The notes under the pieces: generated by a model
Databases searched by the model: none
What the model saw: the letters and a program-made list of their open reading frames with translations, nothing else
Told to the model about the DNA's origin: nothing
Position numbers and translations under genes: made by a program
Assembly (NCBI RefSeq): GCF_009651005.1
Contig: NZ_WHVW01000005.1
Span: 124,001 to 188,000 of the forward strand
Direction of reading: 5' to 3'
DNA: 64,000 bases
Origin: Sporosarcina obsidiansis
GTDB lineage: Bacteria; Bacillota; Bacilli; Bacillales_A; Planococcaceae
Part shown: one piece after another, positions 26,718 to 36,191 of the stretch
How the letters are laid out: every line of letters starts with the position of its first letter
How positions within the stretch are numbered: the stretch's first letter is position 1

Positions 26718-29062
26718 TTAGTTTCCCTCCCTTTTTGAATAACTTGCCAAACCTTTTCAGGTGTTAGCGGCATTTCCATATCCGTCACACCATAAGGTTC
26801 TAACGCATCGACAACGGCATTCATTACTGCTGGAATGGAAGCTGTCGTGCCCGTTTCACCTATCCCCTTAGCTCCAAGTGGATTAACTGGTGAAAGTGTT
26901 TCTGTGAAAGCGGTTTCAATACGTGGGAAGAATCGCGCTTTTGGCATTGCATAGTCCATGAATGATCCAGATTGTAACTGTCCCGTTTCGCTATATCTAA
27001 TACCTTCCCATAATGCTTGCCCAACACCTTGAGCAATCCCACCATGGACTTGACCTTCTGACGTAAGCGGGTTAATGACACGTCCAACATCATCAACTGC
27101 TAGATAACGTTGAAGATCTATCTCGCCTGTATCTTTATCGACTTCCACTACCACAATATGCGTACCGAATGGATATACGAAGTTACTAGGGTCAAAGAAT
27201 GCTTGCGTTTCAAGTGACGGTTCGATATCCTCTGGCAAGTTCCAAGCAAAGTTTGCCGATTTAGCAATTTCTTTAAATGTGCGTTGTTGTCCTGGCACAC
27301 CTTTCACTTGGAAGATTCCATCTGCCAAATCAATATCCTCAACAGATACTTCTAATTCGTGCGCAGCAATTTTCTTGGCTTTATCAACTAGTCGATCTGC
27401 AGCGATCGAAACAGCGCCGCCACCAACAGCTACCGAACGTGAACCATACGTTCCCCATCCCATTGAAATCGCTCTTGTATCATTAAATACGAAGTCAATG
27501 TCTTCCATTGGAACGCCCAGTTTATCAGAAACGATTTGAGAGAAAGTCGTACCATGTCCTTGTCCATGAGGAGAAGTTCCCGTGTATACGTTCACTTTGC
27601 CTGACGGATGTACTCTAACCGTAGAGTTTTCCCATACTCCGCCCTGAAATCCAATAGCTCCAGCCACTGCTGAAGGACCAAATCCACAAAGCTCAACATA
27701 AGTCGATATCCCAATACCGACGAGCCTGCCTTCTTTGCGCTTAGCTTCTTGCTCTTCTCGCAACTTCTTATAATCAATCATTTCAAGCGCCTTGTTCAAT
27801 GGTTTTTCATAATCACCGCTATCGTAAACTAGACCTTGTGCGTTTGTATAAGGGAATGCTTCCTTTTTAGCAAAGTTTTTCCTTCTAATTTCAATTGGGT
27901 CCATTCCGATTTTCTTGGCGAACAAACTAATTGCACGCTCAATCTGATAAGTAGATTCTGGTTTTCCAGCACCACGGTATGCATCTGTCGGTGTTGTATT
28001 TGTATAGACACCAAATGTTTCGCAGGATGCTTTTGGTATATCATATGCACCTGTAATCATCAGTCCAAAGTCAATCGTCGAGACACCTGGTCCCATTGTA
28101 GATAAGTAAGCGCCCATATTAGCTGTATTCACAACACGAAGAGCTGTTAACTTACCATCTTTTGTTCCTGCTAATTCAACATCGATTACTTCATCACGAC
28201 CATGGTTGGAGGCAGAAAAATGCTCATTTCGTTCTTCGATCCACTTAACGGGTCTTTTCAAATCACGTGCTGCATAACCAACTAAAGCTTCATCTGGGTA
28301 TACGCCAATTTTCCCACCGAAACCGCCACCCATATCTGCGACGACGACTTGAAGTTTTGACTCAGAGATATTGAGTACCTCAGACAATACCATTCTATGA
28401 ATATGAGGATTTTGCGAACTACACCAAAGCTTTAATTCTCCACTGCCTGGGTTGTACTCGCCGATTGCTGAGCGTGTTTCTATTGGACTTGGGGCAACAC
28501 GTTGAACATTAAAGCTTGCGCGAAGAACGACTTCTGCTTCGTCGATATCTTTATCTTCCACTTCCCCGGCTTTCCAATGAAAAGCAATATTGTTTTCAAT
28601 ATCATCGTGCACAAGGGGCGCATTTTCAGCCATGGCATCTTTTTGCTTGACAGAAACCGGAAGGGGTTCGTATTCTACTTCAATTAAATCCAGCACATCA
28701 CGAACAGCATAACGTCCCTCACCAATTACAAGTGCGATTCCGTCTCCGACATATCTCGCCCGATCAATTGCAAGTGGGTATTGAGGTGCTTCTTTCAGAT
28801 TAGAATCAGGAACGAGCCAAGAAGAAGGAATACGTCCTATTTTACCTTCCAAGTCTTTTCCTGTATAAATCTTGACTACACCTGGCGCTTCTAAGGCTTT
28901 CTCAATGTTTATACTTTTAATAATTGCATGCGCATGGGGACTTCGTAAAATAGCTGCATATAACATGCCAGGCAATTGAATATCATCCGCAAAATAACCA
29001 TTTCCAGTAAGAAGTTTAGGGTCTTCTTTTCTTTTTATTCGTGCACCAATATTTTTTGTCAT
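26714..29062 (-). CDS. Molybdenum hydroxylase large (Moco) subunit, CoxL form II type
   Basis: A 782-residue molybdopterin-binding subunit with IGARIKRKEDPKLLTGNGYFADD at the start (written here as its two halves IGARIKRKEDPKLL and TGNGYFADD), QNPHIHR, the substrate-loop motif AYRGAGKPE (361-367 plus two) and the C-terminal GAKGIGETGTTASIPAVMN block containing the catalytic Glu (GETG). True aerobic CO dehydrogenase (form I) has AYRCSFR; AYRGAGK marks form II, whose substrates include N-heterocycles and aldehydes. CO oxidation is therefore unlikely. It overlaps both neighbours by four bases. Confidence 0.92.
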   Translation of the reverse strand: MTKNIGARIKRKEDPKLLTGNGYFADDIQLPGMLYAAILRSPHAHAIIKSINIEKALEAPGVVKIYTGKDLEGKIGRIPSSWLVPDSNLKEAPQYPLAIDRARYVGDGIALVIGEGRYAVRDVLDLIEVEYEPLPVSVKQKDAMAENAPLVHDDIENNIAFHWKAGEVEDKDIDEAEVVLRASFNVQRVAPSPIETRSAIGEYNPGSGELKLWCSSQNPHIHRMVLSEVLNISESKLQVVVADMGGGFGGKIGVYPDEALVGYAARDLKRPVKWIEERNEHFSASNHGRDEVIDVELAGTKDGKLTALRVVNTANMGAYLSTMGPGVSTIDFGLMITGAYDIPKASCETFGVYTNTTPTDAYRGAGKPESTYQIERAISLFAKKIGMDPIEIRRKNFAKKEAFPYTNAQGLVYDSGDYEKPLNKALEMIDYKKLREEQEAKRKEGRLVGIGISTYVELCGFGPSAVAGAIGFQGGVWENSTVRVHPSGKVNVYTGTSPHGQGHGTTFSQIVSDKLGVPMEDIDFVFNDTRAISMGWGTYGSRSVAVGGGAVSIAADRLVDKAKKIAAHELEVSVEDIDLADGIFQVKGVPGQQRTFKEIAKSANFAWNLPEDIEPSLETQAFFDPSNFVYPFGTHIVVVEVDKDTGEIDLQRYLAVDDVGRVINPLTSEGQVHGGIAQGVGQALWEGIRYSETGQLQSGSFMDYAMPKARFFPRIETAFTETLSPVNPLGAKGIGETGTTASIPAVMNAVVDALEPYGVTDMEMPLTPEKVWQVIQKGRETN

Positions 29063-29571
29063 TGTGAAAGTCCCTCCCCTACTAGACTTTTCCCTTCAGC
29101 CATCAATTTCGCCGCATGCTTCACTGCGTTCACGATAAATTGATAACCTGTACAACGGCAAATAACTCCTTCAAGTCCCATACGAATTTCTTCATCGGTC
29201 GGATTCGGATTATCTTCAAGTAAAGCCATCATCGCAACCATAACGCCCGGAGTACAATATCCACATTGCAAACCATGCTCTTCCCAGAAACCTGTTTGCA
29301 TCGGATTCAAGTTATCTACTGTTCCCAATCCTTCAACAGTTGTGATCTCCATACCATCTGCCTGTACAGCTAGCATTGTACAAGACTTAACAGCTTTGCC
29401 ATTCACCATAATCGAACAAGCTCCACATTGGCTCGTATCACAACCAATATGTGTACCTGTTAAATTTAGATGATCACGAATATAATGTACAAGCAGTGTT
29501 CGTGGTTCTACTTCTGCAGATCTTTTTTCTCCATTAATTGTTACACTGACATTTACGGCTTCAATCGCCAT
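29059..29571 (-). CDS. Molybdenum hydroxylase [2Fe-2S] subunit (CoxS-like)
   Basis: A 170-residue protein with two iron-sulfur domains: plant-ferredoxin-type Cys44, Cys49, Cys52, Cys64 (GCDTSQCGACSIM) and the all-helical domain Cys103, Cys106, Cys138, Cys140 (QCGYCTPGVMV, CRCTGYQ). It carries electrons from the Mo centre to the FAD subunit. GGAGGTG precedes the ATG. Confidence 0.95.
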   Translation of the reverse strand: MAIEAVNVSVTINGEKRSAEVEPRTLLVHYIRDHLNLTGTHIGCDTSQCGACSIMVNGKAVKSCTMLAVQADGMEITTVEGLGTVDNLNPMQTGFWEEHGLQCGYCTPGVMVAMMALLEDNPNPTDEEIRMGLEGVICRCTGYQFIVNAVKHAAKLMAEGKSLVGEGLSQ

Positions 29572-29652
29572 AATTCACACCTCCATAATGTTTTTAATCA
29601 AAAAGATTTTACATAGTTGGTCTTTCAAAGTCTTACTTACCGTCATAGTCTT

Positions 29653-30102
29653 TTACTCTACGAGATTCTTAGTTTCTTTTTCAATGTCTTTGAAAAATTG
29701 CCCAATGATCACTTTAGCCACACCGCCGATTATGCGCTGCCCAATAGATGCAAGTAAGCCTGTTACTTCAACTTCAGCATTACAAGTAAGTAATACACCA
29801 TTTTCAGTATCCTCTAAATTCATTTCTGCATCTGCTTCAATTTCACCAGGCTTCCCCTTAGCATGAACAAGCAAGCGATAGAATTCTGGTTCCTTCATGT
29901 CCACTTGCTTAACGTCCGCTGTAAACTCCCCTTTTATGGGACCCATGTTTATTCCTAATACACTGTGATATACATTATCCTCAACTTCCTCAAAAACTTT
30001 ACAGCCTGGCAAAGCTTTTTGTAATACCTCTTTATTTTGAATCGTTGACCACAGTGTTTCTTTTGAAATGCCCTTAAACGTGTAGGTATGCACCATTTTC
30101 AA
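29653..30102 (-). CDS. coxG: CoxG-family SRPBCC protein
   Basis: A 149-residue START/SRPBCC-fold protein: LPGCKVFEEVEDNVYHSVLG and GEFTADVKQVDMKEPEFYRL are the CoxG signature blocks. In CO dehydrogenase operons CoxG helps anchor the enzyme to the membrane. It is the first gene of this operon. The TTG at 30102 has an AAGGG ribosome site ten bases away; an ATG two codons in is an alternative. Confidence 0.88.
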   Translation of the reverse strand: MKMVHTYTFKGISKETLWSTIQNKEVLQKALPGCKVFEEVEDNVYHSVLGINMGPIKGEFTADVKQVDMKEPEFYRLLVHAKGKPGEIEADAEMNLEDTENGVLLTCNAEVEVTGLLASIGQRIIGGVAKVIIGQFFKDIEKETKNLVE

Positions 30103-30201
30103 GGTAAATCAACCCTTTCTTTTTTCCTAATAGTTTGAATATTTTTCTCACACCACCTTCTTTACAAGATAGGTAGAAAAGAAATCTGACCCCTTCATGT
30201 G

Positions 30202-30233
30202 ATATGGAAAGCTTCAAAGGATACTTTCCATAT
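30202..30233. terminator. Hairpin between the pxp and hydroxylase operons
   Basis: ATATGGAAAG (30202-30211) pairs perfectly with CTTTCCATAT (30224-30233). There is no clear T-run on either side. It probably ends or processes the pxpA transcript. Confidence 0.5.
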
Positions 30234-30295
30234 TTCATGAGTGGTATCTACAAAATATCAAAAAACTACATTGCAGATCTTATGGAGAATGTTCA

Positions 30296-31060
30296 TTAAA
30301 TAATACTTTTTATAGGGACTATCTGAATATCATTTTTTTGGCAGGCAGCTACAATTGCTTCAGCTAGTTGAGGAGCTCCTGGTGTATCCCCGTGAATGCA
30401 GATGGTTTCCGCTTCGATTGACGCAACTTTGCCATCATGAGTGATGACTTCTTTCTCTTTAATCATTCTAACGACTCGATCCGCCATTTTATCGTAATCT
30501 TTAATGACAGACCCCTTGCGTGTTAATACGATGGACCCTGTTTCAGTATGCTCACGGTCAGAATAGACTTCCTTGGCAACTGGAATTCCCATTTTGATAG
30601 CTTCCTCCATAAATACGGAATTATTTAAAGCGAAGACAATCATTTCTGAGCCTACATCATGAATGGATTCCAGAATGGCTCGGGCCACATTCTTATCTTC
30701 CATTGCTCGCATAAATAACGCACCGTGGGGTTTGCAGTGTTGTATTTTGACATCGAAAGCGTTTGCAAATTCACGTAACGCGCCCATTTGATACGTAACA
30801 TAGTCCTTTACTTCCAAAGGCGTACAGGCTAAATCTCGGCGACCGAATCCCAATAAATCTGGAAAACCAGGGTGGACGCCAACTCCAACCTCATATTCTT
30901 TGGCTAACTCAATCGTTTTTCTCATTACATGCGGGTCTCCTGCATGGAAACCACACGCTATATTTGCTGAAGTAATATACTTCATCATTTCCTCATCATT
31001 ACCTTGTTCATAGAGACCAAAACTTTCTCCCATGTCGCAGTTCAAATCTACTTTATACAT
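30296..31060 (-). CDS. pxpA: 5-oxoprolinase subunit PxpA (LamB/YcsF family)
   Basis: A 254-residue protein opening VDLNCDMGESFG, the family signature, then ANIACGFHAGDPHVMRKTI and VKPHGALF-type IQHCKPHGALFMRA and ICIHGDTPGA. PxpA works with PxpBC to hydrolyse 5-oxoproline to glutamate with ATP. It is the last gene of the operon pxpB-pxpC-accB-accC-pxpA, 42 bases after accC. Confidence 0.93.
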   Translation of the reverse strand: MYKVDLNCDMGESFGLYEQGNDEEMMKYITSANIACGFHAGDPHVMRKTIELAKEYEVGVGVHPGFPDLLGFGRRDLACTPLEVKDYVTYQMGALREFANAFDVKIQHCKPHGALFMRAMEDKNVARAILESIHDVGSEMIVFALNNSVFMEEAIKMGIPVAKEVYSDREHTETGSIVLTRKGSVIKDYDKMADRVVRMIKEKEVITHDGKVASIEAETICIHGDTPGAPQLAEAIVAACQKNDIQIVPIKSII

Positions 31061-31102
31061 ATGAAAACCTCACTTTGTTTTAAGTATATTGCGAATAGGA
31101 TA

Positions 31103-32446
31103 TTAGACTGTGCTGACTTCAGTTAAGAAGTTTGTTGTATAATTTCCACTAGTAAACTGTTCAGTGTCCATAATTCGTTCAAGCAACGGAAGGTTCGTTA
31201 CTATCCCTTCTACTTTTATTTGCTCAAGTGCTTGTTTCATTTTAATGATTGCAGCTTGTCGATCTGTGTCATGGACAATTATTTTACCGATCATCGGATC
31301 ATAGTAGGGCGAGACAACACTGCCTTCTATAATTCCAAAATCAAGGCGGACATCTTTTTCAGGTAAAGCCAAGTGTTTGATTGTTCCAGGTGATGGGAAA
31401 TAAGTATTTGGATCTTCTGCATAGAGTCTGCACTCAATGGAATGTCCATTTTTCTTTATTTGGTCTTGTTGTGCAGGTAATGGTTCGCCAGCAGCAATTC
31501 GTAGTTGCCACTCTACCAGATCTGTACCCGTAACTTCTTCAGTAATGGGATGTTCTACTTGTAATCTCGTATTCATTTCAAGAAAATAGAAGTTTTGATC
31601 CCCATCAAAAATGAATTCCATCGTACCTAGATTTGTATAGCCAATTCTCTCAACACCAAGAAGTGCAGTTGAAACCAACTTCTCCCTTAGTGCTTCATCA
31701 AGAAGAGGTGATGGACTTTCTTCGACTACTTTTTGATGTCTTCTTTGAACTGAACATTCACGTTCAAAGAGATGAACTGCATTACCGTGTGTATCTGCAG
31801 CAATTTGAACTTCAATATGGCGAGGCTCTGTAATCCACTTTTCTAAAAAAACAGCCCCATCACCGAAAAACGAAATCGCTTGTTGTTTCGTTGTATTAAA
31901 AGCATTCTTCAGTTCATCACTATTTTGAACTAATTTCATACCGATACCGCCTCCGCCAGCGCTTGCTTTCAACATAAGCGGATACCCAATATTTTCAGCA
32001 ACCTCAAGAGCCTCGTCTACTGTTTCTAGATCTTTTTCAGAACCAGGTACGACCGGGATACCTGCTGCATGCATTTGAATGCGGGACTCTAATTTACTTC
32101 CCATTAATTTCATGACCTCTGCTGTCGGTCCAATGAAAACAATGCCTTCTTCTTCACAACGATTAACGAACGATGGGTTTTCTGATAAAAAACCATACCC
32201 TGGGTGAATCGCATTTGCTTTCGTTTCTTTTGCCGCATTTATTACTTTTTCTATGTCTAGATAACTTTTTTTGGCTTGACTTTCTCCTATGCATACTGCT
32301 TCTGTTGCCTCTTTCACAAAAGGCGCGTCTGCGTCTGCATCAGAATAGATCGCAACCGTTTGAATCCCCAAACGGTTACATGTGCGAATGATTCTTCGGG
32401 CTATTTCCCCTCTGTTTGCAATTAATACTTTATCAAAAATACCCAT
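31103..32446 (-). CDS. accC: Biotin carboxylase subunit (AccC-like)
   Basis: A 447-residue biotin carboxylase: KVLIANRGEIARRIIRTCNR, AIHPGYGFLSEN, KASAGGGGIGMK (ATP-grasp glycine loop), FLEMNTRLQVEHPITEEVTG and the C-terminal DPMIGKIIVHD. It carboxylates biotin on a carrier with ATP and bicarbonate. Its setting inside a pxp operon, next to its own carrier gene, suggests it feeds PxpC rather than fatty-acid synthesis. The ATG at 32446 follows AGGTGAG; a GTG at 32458 overlaps that site. Confidence 0.9.
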   Translation of the reverse strand: MGIFDKVLIANRGEIARRIIRTCNRLGIQTVAIYSDADADAPFVKEATEAVCIGESQAKKSYLDIEKVINAAKETKANAIHPGYGFLSENPSFVNRCEEEGIVFIGPTAEVMKLMGSKLESRIQMHAAGIPVVPGSEKDLETVDEALEVAENIGYPLMLKASAGGGGIGMKLVQNSDELKNAFNTTKQQAISFFGDGAVFLEKWITEPRHIEVQIAADTHGNAVHLFERECSVQRRHQKVVEESPSPLLDEALREKLVSTALLGVERIGYTNLGTMEFIFDGDQNFYFLEMNTRLQVEHPITEEVTGTDLVEWQLRIAAGEPLPAQQDQIKKNGHSIECRLYAEDPNTYFPSPGTIKHLALPEKDVRLDFGIIEGSVVSPYYDPMIGKIIVHDTDRQAAIIKMKQALEQIKVEGIVTNLPLLERIMDTEQFTSGNYTTNFLTEVSTV

Positions 32447-32463
32447 TAATTTTCTCACCTCGT

Positions 32464-32721
32464 TTATTCACTTTGTTCTGTAAGAATTGCAAGCTCTTGA
32501 CCCGCATCTACCATTGTTTCGTGTTCTGTTAAAAAGCTTTCAAGGATTCCAGCTTTTTCTGCTTTTATTTCATAGAACGTTTTCATCACTTCGATTAAGC
32601 CGATAATATCACCAACCTCAACTTTATCACCTTCGTTTAAATATACATCTTCTTCTGGTGATGGTTTACGGTAAAACATACCTGGAATTGCTGCTAACAC
32701 TTTTGTACTTTCGCTCATCAT
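32464..32721 (-). CDS. accB: Biotin carboxyl carrier protein domain
   Basis: An 85-residue minimal biotinyl domain. The biotinylated Lys47 sits in IEVMKTFYE, with GDKVEVGDIIG before it. It lacks the long N-terminal linker of the fatty-acid BCCP. It is encoded between pxpC and the biotin carboxylase gene, 17 bases from accC, so it probably carries CO2 from that carboxylase to the PxpC carboxyltransferase-like protein. Confidence 0.9.
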   Translation of the reverse strand: MMSESTKVLAAIPGMFYRKPSPEEDVYLNEGDKVEVGDIIGLIEVMKTFYEIKAEKAGILESFLTEHETMVDAGQELAILTEQSE

Positions 32722-32734
32722 AAATTCCCCCTAG

Positions 32735-33709
32735 TTATCGGTTAAGCTGTTGTTTAATTTCCTCTAGCTGATTTTTCACTACTTTTCTAGCAGCGAGCGC
32801 TTCGTCTATACTCACTGAAACAAACCGAACAGATTCATTCGTTTTAATTTGACCCATTTTATTCAAATCTGAACTAATGATCGTAGCGATTGTTGCATAT
32901 CCTCCACCTGTTACTGCATCATTTAATAATGCAATGGGCTCGACGCCGTCCGGCACTTGAATAGATCCGATGGGATACCCTAAATCAACGACGTTGGAAG
33001 GATTACTCCCTGCGCCGAACGGTTGCTCACGATCAACAAAATTTAGTCGTTCACCGCTAAAACGATAGCCCACACGATTGGCTTCCGGTGTGACTAGCCA
33101 GTCAATTGCAAAGAATCGTTCTTTACTCTCTTCCGTCAAACGATAGCTGCAAAGACCAAGCACGACACGAATCTCATGTTTTTTTGTAAACGTTGGAATG
33201 TACTTATCCTCGATTCGTGCTCCTACAATTGGAGTACGTTCATTGTCCGTACCGATTTCAAGCTTGTCGCCTGCTTGAAGTGATCTTCCTTCTAAACCAC
33301 CAATTCCACATAACGTGTAGGTAGAACGCGAACCCATAATTTGTGGTACATCTATTCCTCCGGCAATAGCAAGGTACACTCTTGCTCCTGATTTCACAAA
33401 ATCAAATGAGAGCTGATCGCCCGCTTTTATTTCCAATGTTTCCCACATCGGTACTAACTCTCCATTAATTTTAGGAGGTATATCGCCTCCCGTAAGAGCG
33501 ATCACTGTATCTACTTTAAATTCAAGTGTTGGTCCCAGATACGTAATTTCTAACGTGGAAGCGTTCTCATTATTACCTACTAAAAGATTACTAACTGCAT
33601 AAGAGTATTTATCCATTGCTCCTGAAGGTGGCATTCCAACTTCATAGAAACCAATTCTACCACCATCTTGTATAGTTGTTTGTAGACCTGGATGAATTAC
33701 ATGTATCAT
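32735..33709 (-). CDS. pxpC: 5-oxoprolinase subunit PxpC (KipA / biotin-dependent carboxyltransferase family)
   Basis: A 324-residue AHS2-domain protein: HPGLQTTIQDGGRIGFYEVG and MPPSGAMDKYSYAVSNLLVG open it, and RVGYRFSGERL with SNVVDLGYPIGSIQVPDG lies near the C terminus. The same domain is fused to urea carboxylase in other organisms, hence the alternative family name. It overlaps the pxpB stop by four bases. Confidence 0.92.
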   Translation of the reverse strand: MIHVIHPGLQTTIQDGGRIGFYEVGMPPSGAMDKYSYAVSNLLVGNNENASTLEITYLGPTLEFKVDTVIALTGGDIPPKINGELVPMWETLEIKAGDQLSFDFVKSGARVYLAIAGGIDVPQIMGSRSTYTLCGIGGLEGRSLQAGDKLEIGTDNERTPIVGARIEDKYIPTFTKKHEIRVVLGLCSYRLTEESKERFFAIDWLVTPEANRVGYRFSGERLNFVDREQPFGAGSNPSNVVDLGYPIGSIQVPDGVEPIALLNDAVTGGGYATIATIISSDLNKMGQIKTNESVRFVSVSIDEALAARKVVKNQLEEIKQQLNR

Positions 33710-34575
33710 GCGTACAACCTCCTTAACACATCTTCAGAAAAGCCTTTCGGATCTTCAAGTACTGTTTTCGGTGTAAAAGTAATGTCTTTTGTTAAGTAGC
33801 GGAACGTTCCCTCTTCTACTTGCTTTCGAATTTCCTCATATTCTTCCAATGTTATACTGCGGTATCTAAAAACATCTCCTTGTCTAGGAAAAGTCATAGA
33901 ATCTTTAAAGTCATACGAACGCTGATCTTTTTCAAATATTGGTGTAGCGGATGTGCCGAATAACTGATATCCCCCTGCACCTTGCACTGGGTAAATAACT
34001 GCAAAAGCACCGCCAAAACCGAATGCTCTTTCTGGTGTGAATGTACGTGGACGCACATATTTTGGAACTTCGATTTGTTGCTCTCTTGGTACCATCTGAT
34101 AGCACCATGGTAATCCAGGAACAAAGCCAATCATCGAAACAAGATACGGTGAATCTGTTATTGCTTTAATAAGTTCTTCTTTAGATTCAAAACCATTAAT
34201 GCGCGCAGCATATTCTAGATCTGTTGAAGTAGGGTCTTGGTGTCGATCCCTAAATCGCATGAGAGCTTCATTCGTCCAGGGATCATCAAACAAAATGGGA
34301 ACATCAACAATACGAGCAGAAATTTCAAAATCATTGATCGAAACGGTTTGCTCAAGATCTTTCAATTTTGCAATCAACTCGTCCGGATGAATTTTATCTG
34401 GATCAAAACGAACCATGTAAGACGCATTTGAAGGACAAATATCAACAATTCCCGGCTGATTCTCTTTTCTCAATTCCTCAGTGATCGCCATTGCCTGAAA
34501 GTTCACTTCTAAACTCATTTCCTCTGATAATTCGACAAAGATGAACTCATCTCCACCATATTCATAACGGGCCAT
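33706..34575 (-). CDS. pxpB: 5-oxoprolinase subunit PxpB (KipI / AHS1 family)
   Basis: A 289-residue AHS1-domain protein with IVDICPSNASYMVRFDP, the central FVPGLPWCYQMVP (usually GFxPGFxYL) and an APA-like RTFTPERAFGFGGAFAVIYP plus GGYQLFGTS. It is the first gene of the operon and forms a complex with PxpC. The length is about 50 residues above the common KipI size because of a C-terminal helical extension. Confidence 0.9.
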   Translation of the reverse strand: MARYEYGGDEFIFVELSEEMSLEVNFQAMAITEELRKENQPGIVDICPSNASYMVRFDPDKIHPDELIAKLKDLEQTVSINDFEISARIVDVPILFDDPWTNEALMRFRDRHQDPTSTDLEYAARINGFESKEELIKAITDSPYLVSMIGFVPGLPWCYQMVPREQQIEVPKYVRPRTFTPERAFGFGGAFAVIYPVQGAGGYQLFGTSATPIFEKDQRSYDFKDSMTFPRQGDVFRYRSITLEEYEEIRKQVEEGTFRYLTKDITFTPKTVLEDPKGFSEDVLRRLYA

Positions 34576-34756
34576 TTCTACTCCACCTCTCCGCTTATAA
34601 TCATTCTGTTATCCTGACTTCTGAGTCTTATCGCGTTTGTCTAATTACCATTAATCCCCAAAAAGTCAAACTTTTCTGACTCACCAGAAGTAATTTCACT
34701 ATTCTCATTCTAACGAGTCAAAATAAGTTTAGATAAATAGATTGATAGATCTTTAT

Positions 34757-36148
34757 TTATAGATTGCCAATTGACAAGTATTTAGTTTCTAGGTAGGGCT
34801 CGATACCTTCAATTCCACCTTCACGACCAAGTCCACTTTCTTTCATACCACCGAAAGGAGCATGTGCAGCGGATGGTGCGCCATCATTCCAACCAATTAT
34901 TCCAAAATCTAGATTGTCATGTAAGTAGGTTCCCGTTCTATAATCATTCGTAAAGAAGTAGGCCGCCAAACCATATGGCGTGTTATTTGCAATTTCCACT
35001 GCTTCTTCCAACGTCTTAAAACTAGTAATAGGTGCAACTGGTCCGAAAGTTTCCTCTTGCATAATATCCATACTACCATCCACATTTTTTAATACAGTTG
35101 GATAAACAAAGAAGAAACCTTTCTCCTTATCGGCGTCATATTTATTTCCAACAAGCACTTCTGCACCTTTTGAAATTGCGTCATTCACTTGGGCAACAAT
35201 TTTGTTATATCCTTTTTCGTTGATAATTGGACCTACATCTGTCGCTTCATCTAATCCATTTCCTACCTTTAGTTGTTTTGTAGCTTCTGCAAATTTTTCG
35301 GAAAATGTATCCACAATATTTTCATGTACTAAAATACGATTCGCACAAACACAAGTTTGACCAGCATTTCTAAATTTCGTGAGCAGCGTTTGGGCAACAG
35401 CAAAATCAATATCCGCGTCCTCCGCTACAATTAGTGGTGCATGTCCACCTAGCTCCATCGTTACATGCTTAATTGTTTCGGCACTGTCTTTAATTAATGA
35501 CTTTCCAACAGGAGTGGAACCTGTAAACGTAATTTTACGTACATGTGGGCTTTCTGTAAAAAGTCTTCCCACAACTGAACCTCTTCCATTTACACATTGG
35601 ATAGCATCTTCAGGAATTCCTGCTTCATGTGCTAGTTCAACGAGTCTAATTGTAGTTAATGGCGTTTCCTCTGCAGGTTTAACAATGAATGAGCAACCAG
35701 CTGCTAGTGCGGGAGCTGCTTTTCTCGTCATCATTGCTGCCGGAAAATTCCAAGGTGTGATAGCTGCTACGAGACCAATCGGTTGTTTGCTAACTACAAT
35801 TCGTTTTGCTTCAGAAGCAGCTGGAATTGTTCTTCCATATAAACGAAGCGCTTCTTCTGCATACCAATCAATATAGCTCGTTGCATAATTCACTTCGCCA
35901 TTTGACTCTGACAAGGGTTTTCCGTTTTCCATGGTCATTACTTTTGCAATTTCTTCTTTATTTTCTTGAATAAGTAGCGACCACTTTTTCAATAACCTTG
36001 AACGTTCATGTGCATTAATTTTTGACCATTTTTTAAATCCAGTATGTCCCTTATCCAAAGCTTGATTAATTTCTTCTTCTGTATGCCTTGGTACTTCTTG
36101 TATTGACTCTCCTGTGGCTGGATTTTTCACTATAAAACTCGATACCAT
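34757..36148 (-). CDS. gabD: NAD(P)-dependent succinate-semialdehyde dehydrogenase
   Basis: A 463-residue aldehyde dehydrogenase with [20 protein letters not shown], catalytic base Glu232 in MELGG and catalytic Cys266 in GQTCVCANR. The TCVC pair and overall length match GabD, which oxidises succinate semialdehyde to succinate. It follows gabT by 43 bases, so transaminase and dehydrogenase are made together under the divergent GabR-type regulator. Confidence 0.92.
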   Translation of the reverse strand: MVSSFIVKNPATGESIQEVPRHTEEEINQALDKGHTGFKKWSKINAHERSRLLKKWSLLIQENKEEIAKVMTMENGKPLSESNGEVNYATSYIDWYAEEALRLYGRTIPAASEAKRIVVSKQPIGLVAAITPWNFPAAMMTRKAAPALAAGCSFIVKPAEETPLTTIRLVELAHEAGIPEDAIQCVNGRGSVVGRLFTESPHVRKITFTGSTPVGKSLIKDSAETIKHVTMELGGHAPLIVAEDADIDFAVAQTLLTKFRNAGQTCVCANRILVHENIVDTFSEKFAEATKQLKVGNGLDEATDVGPIINEKGYNKIVAQVNDAISKGAEVLVGNKYDADKEKGFFFVYPTVLKNVDGSMDIMQEETFGPVAPITSFKTLEEAVEIANNTPYGLAAYFFTNDYRTGTYLHDNLDFGIIGWNDGAPSAAHAPFGGMKESGLGREGGIEGIEPYLETKYLSIGNL

Positions 36149-36191
36149 TTGCTACCTCTCCTCTTGTCGTTTCTATTATGAATACTATTGA

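Noticed and set aside
26714-29571. Aerobic CO dehydrogenase (CoxMSL form I)
   Set aside because: The large subunit has AYRGAGK rather than AYRCSFR, so CO oxidation is not supported.
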